A stretch of DNA of 45,608 bases from Acidimicrobiales bacterium. GTDB taxonomy: Bacteria; Actinomycetota; Acidimicrobiia; Acidimicrobiales; JACCXE01. Below are positions 35,235 to 43,319 of this stretch, one piece after another; the first letter of the stretch is position 1; each line of letters starts with the position of its first letter. The notes below the pieces were generated by a model. The model did not search any database. It saw only the letters and a list, made by a program, of their open reading frames with translations, and was not told the origin of the DNA. The translations under genes were made by a program, and so were the position numbers. The DNA is taken from the NCBI GenBank assembly GCA_035546775.1, contig DASZWD010000033.1, forward strand, positions 1 through 45,608, given 5' to 3'.

Positions 35235-36790
35235 CAGTTGACCCGCCGCGCTTTGCCCTCCCAGAAGGGGGCGCGCAGTTCGCGCTTGAGGATCTTGCCG
35301 CTCGGGTTGCGGGGCAGCACGTCGACGACGTCGACCGACGTCGGGCACTTGTAGTGAGCGAGTCGCTCGCGAGCGAACGCGATGATCTCGGTCTCGTCGA
35401 TGGTCGCGCCCGGCGCCGCCACCACCATCGCCTTGGGCGTCTCGCCCCAGCGCTCGCTCGGCACGCCGATGACAGCGACGTCGGCGATCGCGGGATGCGA
35501 CATCAGCGCGTTCTCGATCTCGGCCGGATAGATGTTCTCGCCGCCGGAGATGATCATGTCCTTCACGCGGTCGTGGATGTAGACGTAGCCGTCGGCGTCG
35601 AGGTAGCCGGCGTCACCGGTGCGCAGCCAGCCGTCGGCGATCAGCGTCTCGGCGGTGGCTTCGGGCAGGTTGTGGTAGCCGATCATGTTCTGCGGGCTGC
35701 GGATGAGGATTTCGCCGACCTCGCCCGCCGGCACCGCCTCGAGCGTCTCGGCGTCGACGACCTTGACCTCGCTGCCCGGCATCGCCTTGCCGGCGGCGCG
35801 CAGGCGGTGCTTGTTGGGCCCGGCGGGGTCGTGGTCCTCCGGCGGTAGCAGCACGACGCCGCCGGTGGTCTCGGTCATGCCGTACGCCTGGACGAACGAG
35901 CAGCCGAACGTGCGCACGGCGTCGACGAGTACTTCCTCGGAGATCGGCGACGCGCCGTAGACGAGCACCTCCATGCTGGTGAAGTCGGCGGTGCGCGCCT
36001 GGGGGAGTTGCAGCACGAACTGGATGACCGCCGGCACGAGGACGGTGTGGGTGATGCGGTGCTGCTCGATGACGTCGATGACCGCCGCCGGGTCGACCTC
36101 GCGCATGAGCACGTTGGGGCAGCCGTTGTACAGACCGACGATGCCCCACGCGCCGCCGGCGACGTGGAAGGTCGGCATGGCGACGAGATTCACGGACGCA
36201 TCGGTGAATCCGAGCATCTCGTTGTTGGCGTGCACGCTGGCGAACAGGTTCTCGTTGGTGAGCATGACGCCCTTGGGCCGTCCGGTGGTGCCCGACGAGT
36301 AGAACTGCAGCGCGACGTCATTGGGCGCCGGGTCGATGCGGGGATCCTCGGAGGGCTGGCGCGCCAGCCAGGTCTCGTAGCTCTCGTCCGCCGGGCTGTT
36401 GCCGAGCACCAGCACCTTCTGGATTGTCGTGAGTTCGCCGCGGATGGCGTCGAGCATCGGCAGGAACTCTTCGCTGACGATCAGCAGCTTCGCCTGCGAG
36501 TCGTTGATGACGTAGGCCGCTTCGGGTGGTGCCAGGCGCCAGTTGACGGCGCACAGCACGGCGTTGAGCTTTGCCGTGCCGAACACCGCCTCGAAGTACT
36601 CGGGGCCGGTCTTGTCGAGGAAGGCGACGCGGTCCTGGGCGCCGAGCCCCTCGCTGCGGATGCCTTGCGCGAACCGGTTCGAGCGCGCGTCGAGCTCGGC
36701 GTAGGTGATGGTGCGCTCGTCGTCGACGAGCGCGGCGCGATCGGGCACCGCCTTCGCGTGACCGCGCACGATGTCAGCAAGGCTCTCCAC
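35234..36790 (-). CDS. FadD-like long-chain/aryl acyl-CoA ligase
   Basis: This AMP-forming CoA ligase (518 aa) has the P-loop FYSSGTTGRPKGVM, YGMTETTGGV, LRTGDAGYLD, the hinge HDRVKDMIISGGENIYPAEIE and a C-terminal NPSGKILKRELR with the catalytic Lys. I use the GTG at 36790 because GGAGGGGG lies just upstream; an in-frame ATG at 36805 (MEGENVES) overlaps that ribosome site and is the alternative. It is co-transcribed with amidase copy 3. It diverges from the M20 operon, with a candidate operator between them. Confidence 0.9.
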   Translation of the reverse strand: MESLADIVRGHAKAVPDRAALVDDERTITYAELDARSNRFAQGIRSEGLGAQDRVAFLDKTGPEYFEAVFGTAKLNAVLCAVNWRLAPPEAAYVINDSQAKLLIVSEEFLPMLDAIRGELTTIQKVLVLGNSPADESYETWLARQPSEDPRIDPAPNDVALQFYSSGTTGRPKGVMLTNENLFASVHANNEMLGFTDASVNLVAMPTFHVAGGAWGIVGLYNGCPNVLMREVDPAAVIDVIEQHRITHTVLVPAVIQFVLQLPQARTADFTSMEVLVYGASPISEEVLVDAVRTFGCSFVQAYGMTETTGGVVLLPPEDHDPAGPNKHRLRAAGKAMPGSEVKVVDAETLEAVPAGEVGEILIRSPQNMIGYHNLPEATAETLIADGWLRTGDAGYLDADGYVYIHDRVKDMIISGGENIYPAEIENALMSHPAIADVAVIGVPSERWGETPKAMVVAAPGATIDETEIIAFARERLAHYKCPTSVDVVDVLPRNPSGKILKRELRAPFWEGKARRVN

Positions 36791-36810
36791 GTTTTCCCCC
36801 TCCATTGCTG

Positions 36811-36824
36811 TGAACGGCGGCTTA
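36811..36824. promoter_or_regulatory. Candidate TetR-type operator between FadD and M20 operon
   Basis: TGAACGGCGGCTTA fits the degenerate TnAAy-N4-GyTnA pattern. The 20-mer from 36811 matches 16 of 20 positions of the segment starting at 32365. It overlaps a possible -10 (TACTCT, 36823-36828) of the plus-strand operon, so a bound repressor would block it. Confidence 0.4.
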
Positions 36825-36837
36825 CTCTAGTCTCGCC

Positions 36838-38160
36838 ATGGTGAGCGACGTTGTGGGGATCGTCCAGCAGCTGATCCGAAACCGGTGTGTCAACGACGGA
36901 ACGCCCGAATCGGGCGAGGAACTACGCAATGCCGACGTGCTCACCAACTTCCTCGAAGGCGCGGGGCTCGAGGTCGAGCGCATCACGACCGCCCCGGGCC
37001 GGGCCAACGTCGTGGCCCGCATCGAAGGCTCGGATCCGAACGCACCGACGCTGTGCCTGCTCGGCCACACCGACGTCGTGCCGGTCAACGAGGAGCGCTG
37101 GCAGCACGACCCGTTCTGTGGCGACCTGATCGACGGCTACGTATGGGGTCGCGGTGCCATCGACATGTTCAACCTCACCGGCTCCATGGCCGTGGCGATG
37201 AAGCACCTCGCGGCGTCGGGCTTCACGCCGAAGGGCACGCTGATCTACGCCGCCGTGGCCGACGAAGAGGCCGGGGGGCACTACGGCGCCGAACAACTCG
37301 TCGAGCACGAGGCTGACCACGTTCGCTGCGACTACGTCATCACCGAGTCCGGCGGCATGCCGCTCGACTCGCCCGCCGGCCTGCGCCTGCCCGTCCTCAC
37401 CGACGAGAAGGGTCCGATGTGGAGCCGTCTGCGCGTCAACGGCACGCCCGGCCACGGCTCGATGCCCTACGAAGCCGACAACGCGCTCATCAAGGCGGCC
37501 GAGATCGTGCGCCGCCTTGCCGAGTGGCGCCCGGTGGCCCGCATCGACGACGTATGGCGCGGTTTCGTCGAGGGCCTCGGCATCCCGGCGGAGCTGGCGG
37601 AGCCGATGCTGCGCGCCGAAGGCTTCGAAGAGGGCATCGCCGTCCTGCCGCCGGGGCTCAAGAAGATGGCGTACTCGTGCACCCACACGACGATCACCCC
37701 GACGGTGATGCACGGCGGGAGCAAGGTCAACATCATCCCCGAGACCGTCGACATCGACTTCGACGTCCGCACGCTGCCCGGCCATGGGCGGGCCGATGTC
37801 GAAGCGATGCTCGCCGAGGTGATCGGCGACCTCGCGGATTGCGTCGAGATCCAGGTGGGGCGGGAGGACGCGGCAACCGAGTCACCGATCGACACGCCGC
37901 TGTGGGATTCGATGACGCGCGTCGCCCGGCAGTTCTACGCCGACGCCACGCTGCTGCCGATGCGGATGCCGGGGACCACCGACGCACGGCACTTCCGCCG
38001 CGCCGGCGCGGTCGGTTACGGGTTCGGCCTGTTCAGCCGGAACATGGGCCTCGAGGAACTCGCCACGATGGGCCACGGCGACAACGAGCGCGTCGACGTC
38101 GAGTCGCTCGAGATGTGCACGCAGCTGTTCGAGAGCCTCGCCCGGGACTTCCTCGGATGA
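36838..38160 (+). CDS. M20-family metallohydrolase (ArgE/DapE/CPG2-like)
   Basis: This 440-aa zinc amidohydrolase/peptidase removes an acyl or aminoacyl group from amide-linked substrates. Metal ligands visible are His77 in LLGHTDVVP, Asp109 in GRGAIDM, the catalytic/ligand Glu143-Glu144 in VADEEAGG, and a C-terminal GHGDNERV. The dimerisation lid lies around VNGTPGHGSMPYE. It heads the long plus-strand operon and overlaps the next gene by 4 bp (ATGA). No strong ribosome site precedes the ATG, so a very short leader is possible. The substrate is not identifiable; carboxypeptidase, N-acyl-aminoacid hydrolase and deacylase activities all occur in M20. Confidence 0.88.
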   Translation: MVSDVVGIVQQLIRNRCVNDGTPESGEELRNADVLTNFLEGAGLEVERITTAPGRANVVARIEGSDPNAPTLCLLGHTDVVPVNEERWQHDPFCGDLIDGYVWGRGAIDMFNLTGSMAVAMKHLAASGFTPKGTLIYAAVADEEAGGHYGAEQLVEHEADHVRCDYVITESGGMPLDSPAGLRLPVLTDEKGPMWSRLRVNGTPGHGSMPYEADNALIKAAEIVRRLAEWRPVARIDDVWRGFVEGLGIPAELAEPMLRAEGFEEGIAVLPPGLKKMAYSCTHTTITPTVMHGGSKVNIIPETVDIDFDVRTLPGHGRADVEAMLAEVIGDLADCVEIQVGREDAATESPIDTPLWDSMTRVARQFYADATLLPMRMPGTTDARHFRRAGAVGYGFGLFSRNMGLEELATMGHGDNERVDVESLEMCTQLFESLARDFLG

Positions 38161-39641
38161 GCCTTCCCGCGTTCATCTCGATCGGCGCCCACGTCACGAT
38201 GTGGGCGCAGGAAAAGCCCGACGACGTCGCGCTGATCGTCGTGGCGCGCGACCGCAGCGAGCGCAGCCTCACGTGGCGTGAACTCGACGAGGCGTCGAAC
38301 CGGTACGCGCGGTTGTTGCAGTCGAAGGGTGTCGACGCGGACAGCACCGTCGGCATCGGTCTACCGAACTCGATCGAGCACGTCGTCACGCTGATCGCCA
38401 CGTGGAAGCTCGGCGCGTGCGTGCTGCCCCTCGACGCCCGCATGCCCGCGCCCGAGCGCGACGCGCTGCTCGACCTCGCGAAGCCCGCGGCCGTTGTCGC
38501 CGCGTGGACCGACGTACCCGGCGTGGTCGACGTCGCCGATGCCGCGTCGTTCCCGGCGGACGCATTGCCAGACGTCACTCCGCATCCCGGACGGGCCATC
38601 GCGTCGGGCGGCTCGACGGGACGGCCCAAGATCATCGTGGACCCGATGCCGCTCGCGGTACCGAAGGGCGCGTACGCGTTCGGCCTCGCCGACCTCGGTG
38701 TGACGCACGGCCAGCGCCACCTCGTCGGCTCGCCGCTGTTCCACAACTTCGGCAACGGCCAGGTGATGGTCGGCGTGTACGAGGCGCACACGCTGATCGT
38801 GATGGAGCGCTTCGACGCCGAGCTCGCGCTCGACATCGTCGAGCAGCACCGCGTCCAGTACATGACGACGGTCCCCACGATGATGCAGCGCATGCTGCGC
38901 GTGCCCGACGTGGCGCAGCGTGACCTGTCGAGCGTCGAGGGCCTGCTGCACACCGCTGCGGTGTGCCCGCCGTGGGTCAAGCGTGGCTGGATCGACCTCA
39001 TCGGCGCCACCAAGGTGCACGAGGTGTTCGGGTCGACCGAAGCGGTCGGCGCCTGCCTCATCCACGGCGACGAGTGGCTCGAGCGCCCGGGCAGCGTCGG
39101 TCGCCCGATGCGCTCGCAAGTGCGCGTCCTCGACGACGACGGCAACGACCTGCCGCCCGGTGAAGTCGGCGAGATCTTCATGCGACAGGAAGGGCTGCTG
39201 CCGACCAGCGACGGGTCCGGCCCGTCGTTCCAGTACCTCGGCGGCGCGTCGATCAAAGGTACCGACGACGGGTTCTCCAGCGTGGGCGACCTCGGCTGGC
39301 TCGACGACGAAGGGTTCCTCTTCCTCGCTGACCGCCGCGTCGACATCGTGATCACGGGCGGCTCCAACGTGTACCCCGCGGAAGTCGAGGCCGCGCTGTC
39401 CGAGCACCCCGGCGTGGTCGACGTCGGCGTCGTCGGGGTGCCCGACGACGACCTCGGCAAGCGCGTGCACGCCATCGTGCAACCGGCCGACCCCGCGCCG
39501 ACGGCGGAGGAGTTGCGCGCACACTGCACGGCGCGCCTCACGCAATACAAGGTGCCGCGCAGTTTCGAGTTCGTCGAGAAGTTGCCGCGCAACGACGCCG
39601 GCAAGCTGCGCCGCTCGGCATTGGTGGCCGAACGCTCGTGA
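38157..39641 (+). CDS. AMP-dependent CoA ligase (GGSTGRPK variant)
   Basis: This 494-aa adenylate-forming ligase has the P-loop SGGSTGRPKIIV (about 150-161) in place of the usual SSGTTGxPKG, FGSTEAVGA as the acid-binding turn, SVGDLGWLD, the hinge DRRVDIVITGGSNVYPAEVE and a C-terminal RNDAGKLRRSAL. The altered P-loop sets it apart from the two other ligases of this window. The ATG overlaps the M20 stop. It would activate an acid released by the M20 enzyme, by context. The next gene overlaps its stop by 4 bp (GTGA). Confidence 0.88.
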   Translation: MSLPAFISIGAHVTMWAQEKPDDVALIVVARDRSERSLTWRELDEASNRYARLLQSKGVDADSTVGIGLPNSIEHVVTLIATWKLGACVLPLDARMPAPERDALLDLAKPAAVVAAWTDVPGVVDVADAASFPADALPDVTPHPGRAIASGGSTGRPKIIVDPMPLAVPKGAYAFGLADLGVTHGQRHLVGSPLFHNFGNGQVMVGVYEAHTLIVMERFDAELALDIVEQHRVQYMTTVPTMMQRMLRVPDVAQRDLSSVEGLLHTAAVCPPWVKRGWIDLIGATKVHEVFGSTEAVGACLIHGDEWLERPGSVGRPMRSQVRVLDDDGNDLPPGEVGEIFMRQEGLLPTSDGSGPSFQYLGGASIKGTDDGFSSVGDLGWLDDEGFLFLADRRVDIVITGGSNVYPAEVEAALSEHPGVVDVGVVGVPDDDLGKRVHAIVQPADPAPTAEELRAHCTARLTQYKVPRSFEFVEKLPRNDAGKLRRSALVAERS

Positions 39642-40837
39642 AGGACTGGCTCGACGACGCCACTGCCTGGCTCGACGCCAACGCGCCCCGGCGCGCGTCC
39701 GTCGCGGAGGTCGAATGGGGCGAAGGCAGCGACGCCGTCGCCGTGTTCCGCAACCTTCCCGCCGCCGCCGAACGCGCCCACATCGACGCGCTGCGCGCCT
39801 GGCAGCGCAAGAAGTTCGACGCCGGCTACGGCGCCATCGCGTGGCCGACCGACGTCGGCGGCGCCGGCCTCACGCCGGCACACGCGAACGCGTTCGCCGT
39901 ACTCGAAGCCGGCTACGCGACGCCCGAGAGCCACGAGGCGTTCACCATCAGCATGGAGTTGGTCGGGCCGACGATCCTCACGTGCGGCACGCCCGAACAA
40001 CAGCAGCGCTACGTCCCGCCGCTTCGCCGCGCGGACGAGATGTGGTGCCAGCTGTTCTCCGAGCCGAGCGCGGGTTCCGATCTGGCTGCGCTGGCGACCT
40101 CCGCGGTGCGCGACGGCGACACATGGGTCCTCAACGGCCAGAAGGTGTGGACGTCGGGCGCGCAGTATGCCGACTTCGGCTACATCCAGACCCGCACCGA
40201 TCCGTCGGCGCCGAAGCACGCGGGCATGACGGCGTTTCTGGTCCCGATGGACGCGCCCGGTGTCGAGGTGCGCCCGCTGCGCCAGATGAGCGGTGGCTCG
40301 TCGTTCAACGAAGTGTTCCTGACCGACGTGCGCGTACCCGACGCCGACCGGCTCGGCGACGTCGGCGGCGGGTGGGGCGTCGCGCTCACGACGCTCGGAT
40401 TCGAGCGGATGGCGGCGAGCGAGGGCGGCGAAGGCGGCGAATCCGATCCCGTCGACCGCCTCGTCGCGCTCTCGCGCCACCTCGGGCGCGCGCAGGACGG
40501 TGTCGTGCGCCAGCAGCTCGCGGCGGCGTGGACGGCCCGGACGGTGCACGCGCTCACCCTCGAACGCGCCGCGCAGGCGCATAAGGCCGGCGGCGTGCCT
40601 GGTCCCGAAGGATCGCTCGGCAAGCTCGGCAAGACGCGCGAGCTGCAACTCACCGCGGCCGCAGCTGCGAACGTGCTCGGCCCTCGACTCGGCGCCGACA
40701 GCGGCGAGTGGGGCACCTACGCGTGGAGCGAGTTCGTGAGTGGGCTGCCCGGCTTCCGCATCGCCGGCGGCACCGACGAGATCCAGCGCAACATCATCGG
40801 CGAGCGCGTGCTCGGACTGCCACGGGAGCCGCGATGA
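39638..40837 (+). CDS. Acyl-CoA dehydrogenase (FadE family, copy 3)
   Basis: This 399-aa acyl-CoA dehydrogenase has WCQLFSEPSAGSDLAAL, LNGQKVWTSGAQYADFG and IAGGTDEIQRNIIGERVLGL. It is closely related to copy 2 (31869-30631) through the middle domain and the C-terminal GGTDEIQ motif, again without the MCAD-type Glu. The GTG start overlaps the ligase stop and the stop overlaps the PhyH start (ATGA), so this part of the operon is fully coupled. It would introduce the alpha-beta double bond in the CoA ester made by the ligase. Confidence 0.9.
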   Translation: MKDWLDDATAWLDANAPRRASVAEVEWGEGSDAVAVFRNLPAAAERAHIDALRAWQRKKFDAGYGAIAWPTDVGGAGLTPAHANAFAVLEAGYATPESHEAFTISMELVGPTILTCGTPEQQQRYVPPLRRADEMWCQLFSEPSAGSDLAALATSAVRDGDTWVLNGQKVWTSGAQYADFGYIQTRTDPSAPKHAGMTAFLVPMDAPGVEVRPLRQMSGGSSFNEVFLTDVRVPDADRLGDVGGGWGVALTTLGFERMAASEGGEGGESDPVDRLVALSRHLGRAQDGVVRQQLAAAWTARTVHALTLERAAQAHKAGGVPGPEGSLGKLGKTRELQLTAAAAANVLGPRLGADSGEWGTYAWSEFVSGLPGFRIAGGTDEIQRNIIGERVLGLPREPR

Positions 40838-41706
40838 CACCCGACGCCATCACCGAAGACCTCCGCGCCGTCCAGGCCGCGCTCGCCGAGCACGACCTGC
40901 TCGCCAACGCGCTCGAACTCGACACCGTCGGCTACACGGTCGTGCCGCCAGAGAAGGCCGCGCCTGCGGGTTTCGTCGACGAGGTGCGCGAGCGGCTGCT
41001 CGACGTGGCCGAGCGCCGCGAAGGCGCGCGCCCCGACGTGACCGGCGGGTCGACGCACGAGAACCACAAGCTGCCGAACTACTACTACCTGCTGTTCGAA
41101 GACCCGATCTTCGAGCAGTTGCTGATGCAGCCGAGCGCGTTGGCGCTTGTGACGCAGCTGTGCGGGTGGAGTTGCGTGTTGAGCACGTCGACGGCGCTGA
41201 TCAAAGGCCCGTCGACGAAGGATCCCGAGCGGCTCGACATCGCCCTGCACTGCGACACCGAAATGCACCCGCCGCCATTCCCGCTGTACGCGCAGTACGC
41301 CAACGCCACATGGTTGCTGAGCGACTACTCGCGCGAGGGCGGCTCGCTCGGGTTCGTCCCCGGGAGCCACTTGCTTTGCCGCCAGCCCAACGGCGGCGAA
41401 GGCCTCGACCGTCTCGTGCCCCTCGAAGCACCGGCCGGTTCGCTCGTCGTCTGGCACGGCAACACGTGGCACGGCGCGTACCGGCGCCAGACGCCGGGCC
41501 TGCGCATGGCGATCGCATTCCTCTTCGCCCGCCGCTACCTGCTGCCGCGCGAGCCCTACCGCGAGGACACGACCCCCGAGATGCTCGACCGCAACCCGCC
41601 GCGCTTCGCCACGCTCATGGGCCAGCACGTCATGGCCGGGTGGCGCGCCGAGGGCCCGGACTACTCACGCCTGGACACGCGTGCCGTGCCCACGGTGTTC
41701 ACCTAG
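40834..41706 (+). CDS. Phytanoyl-CoA dioxygenase (PhyH) family protein (copy 2)
   Basis: This 290-aa paralogue of the PhyH protein encoded at 20227-21129 keeps the Fe(II) triad His139-x-Asp141 (ALHCDTE) and His213 (GNTWHG), plus Arg224 in TPGLR. GSLVVWHGNTWHG is identical in the two proteins, and FVPGSH and LLSDY are shared. Copy 1 has His-Ser-Asp where this one has His-Cys-Asp. It is flanked by an acyl-CoA dehydrogenase and the DUF35 gene, so hydroxylation of a CoA-bound intermediate is plausible but not shown. Confidence 0.87.
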   Translation: MTPDAITEDLRAVQAALAEHDLLANALELDTVGYTVVPPEKAAPAGFVDEVRERLLDVAERREGARPDVTGGSTHENHKLPNYYYLLFEDPIFEQLLMQPSALALVTQLCGWSCVLSTSTALIKGPSTKDPERLDIALHCDTEMHPPPFPLYAQYANATWLLSDYSREGGSLGFVPGSHLLCRQPNGGEGLDRLVPLEAPAGSLVVWHGNTWHGAYRRQTPGLRMAIAFLFARRYLLPREPYREDTTPEMLDRNPPRFATLMGQHVMAGWRAEGPDYSRLDTRAVPTVFT

Positions 41707-41716
41707 GAGGTTGACC

Positions 41717-42139
41717 ATGCAACGCGCGATCGACGAATCGCTCTTCACCTGGCCGGCGGACGAGCCGCGCCTGATCGGTTCCAAATGCGATGGGTGTGGA
41801 ACCGCCACGTTCCCCCGCGCCCGCAGCTGCCCGCGCTGCGGCGCGGCCGACATGCCGACGCTGGAGTTGTCGCCGGAGGGCACCCTGTGGACCTTCACCA
41901 CCCAGGAGTTCGAACTGAAGGAGCCCTACCGCCTCGCCGGCCAACGCCAGTTCGAGACGTTCGGCCTCGGCTACGTCGAGTTGCCCGACAACGTGAAGGT
42001 CGAGACCCGCCTCACCGAGAGCGACCCCGAGAAGCTCGAGATCGGCATGGACATGAAGCTCGTTTTCATCCCCGCCTACACCGACCCCGACGGCACCGAA
42101 GTGATGACCTTTGCCTTCGCGCCCGCGCAGAAAGTCTGA
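41717..42139 (+). CDS. DUF35 zinc-ribbon/OB-fold protein
   Basis: This 140-aa protein has a rubredoxin-like zinc ribbon (CDGCG, then CPRCG) followed by an OB fold with TLWTFTTQEFELKEPY and GYVELPDNVKVETRL. DUF35 proteins usually partner thiolase-fold enzymes; in actinobacterial steroid degradation a DUF35 domain is required by an Ltp aldolase. A thiolase homologue follows 10 bp later. The ATG is preceded by TAGGAGG. The partnership is inferred from adjacency and family knowledge. Confidence 0.9.
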   Translation: MQRAIDESLFTWPADEPRLIGSKCDGCGTATFPRARSCPRCGAADMPTLELSPEGTLWTFTTQEFELKEPYRLAGQRQFETFGLGYVELPDNVKVETRLTESDPEKLEIGMDMKLVFIPAYTDPDGTEVMTFAFAPAQKV

Positions 42140-42149
42140 GGAGTAAACC

Positions 42150-43319
42150 ATGGAAATTGCAGACGTCGCCATCGTCGGCATCGGCATCTACCCGTTCGGA
42201 CGCCACGAGGGCGTGGCCGCCGTCGACATGGGCGCCATTGCCGTGCGCAACGCGATGCGCGACGCCGGCGTCGAGTTCAACGACCTGCAGTTCGCCTTCG
42301 GGGGCAGCCTCGGCGGCATGCTCGGCCACGACTCGCCGACGGCCGACACGCTCGTCAACGAGCTGGGGCTCACCGGCCTGCAGTTCATCAACGTGATGAA
42401 CGGGTGCGCGACGGCGGGCTCCGCGCTGTCGATGGCGGCCACCACCGTCGCGTCGGGACAGTTCGACCTCGGCCTCGCCGTGGGGTTCGACAAGCATCCG
42501 CGCGGACACTTCAACGCCGACCCCGCAACCGCCGGCATCGGCCCGTGGTACGGCGAACAAGGCCTCATGGTGACCACCCAGTTCTTCGCCATGAAGATCA
42601 ACCGCTACATGCACGAGCACGGCATCTCGCACTCGACGCTGGCGAAGGTGGCGGCCAAGGCCTACCGGAACGGGTCGATGAACCCAAACGCCTGGCGGCG
42701 CGAACCCATGACGGAGGAGCAGATTCTCAACTCGCGGATGCTCAACTATCCGCTGACGCAGTTCATGTTCTGCTCGCCCGACGAGGGTGCGGCCGCGGTC
42801 ATCGTGGCGCGGGCCGACAAAGCGCACCTCTACACCGACAAGCCCGTGTACATCCGCGGCGCCACCGTGCGCTCGCGCCGCTTCGGGTCCTTCGAAGTGT
42901 TCAGCCCATGGGTGGCGGGCGAGATGGCCGAGAGCCCGACGGTCGACGCGTCCCGCGCGGTGTACGAGATGGCGGGCATCGGTCCCGAAGACGTCGACGT
43001 CGCCCAGATCCAGGACAGCGAAGCCGGTGCGGAGATCATCCACATGGCGGAGAACGGCTTTTGCAAGGACGGCGAGCAGGAGGCGCTGATCCAGGCGGGC
43101 GAGACCGAGATCGGCGGCAAGCTGCCGATCAACACCGACGGCGGCCTCATCGCCAACGGCGAGCCGATCGGTGCATCGGGCATGCGCCAGATCTACGAGA
43201 CCGTGCTCCAGCTGCGCGGCGACGCCGGCCCGCGGCAGGTGCCGAACAATCCGCGCGTCGGCTACACGCAGGTGTACGGCGCTCCGGGAATCGGCGCGTG
43301 CACGATCCTGACGCGGTGA
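42150..43319 (+). CDS. Ltp-type thiolase homologue, probable aldolase partner of DUF35
   Basis: This 389-aa thiolase-fold protein of the SCPx/lipid-transfer family keeps a Cys at the nucleophile position (Cys86 in NGCATAGSAL). The catalytic His motifs have changed: HDxF is QDSEAGAE (about 288) and GHPxGASG is NGEPIGASG (Glu338). The C-terminal Cys loop reads YGAPGIGACTI. These losses argue against thiolysis. Together with the adjacent DUF35 gene they suggest a retro-aldolase like the Ltp proteins of sterol side-chain catabolism. The ATG follows GAGGAGT. Its stop overlaps the next gene (GTGA). Aldolase activity is inference. Confidence 0.85.
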   Translation: MEIADVAIVGIGIYPFGRHEGVAAVDMGAIAVRNAMRDAGVEFNDLQFAFGGSLGGMLGHDSPTADTLVNELGLTGLQFINVMNGCATAGSALSMAATTVASGQFDLGLAVGFDKHPRGHFNADPATAGIGPWYGEQGLMVTTQFFAMKINRYMHEHGISHSTLAKVAAKAYRNGSMNPNAWRREPMTEEQILNSRMLNYPLTQFMFCSPDEGAAAVIVARADKAHLYTDKPVYIRGATVRSRRFGSFEVFSPWVAGEMAESPTVDASRAVYEMAGIGPEDVDVAQIQDSEAGAEIIHMAENGFCKDGEQEALIQAGETEIGGKLPINTDGGLIANGEPIGASGMRQIYETVLQLRGDAGPRQVPNNPRVGYTQVYGAPGIGACTILTR

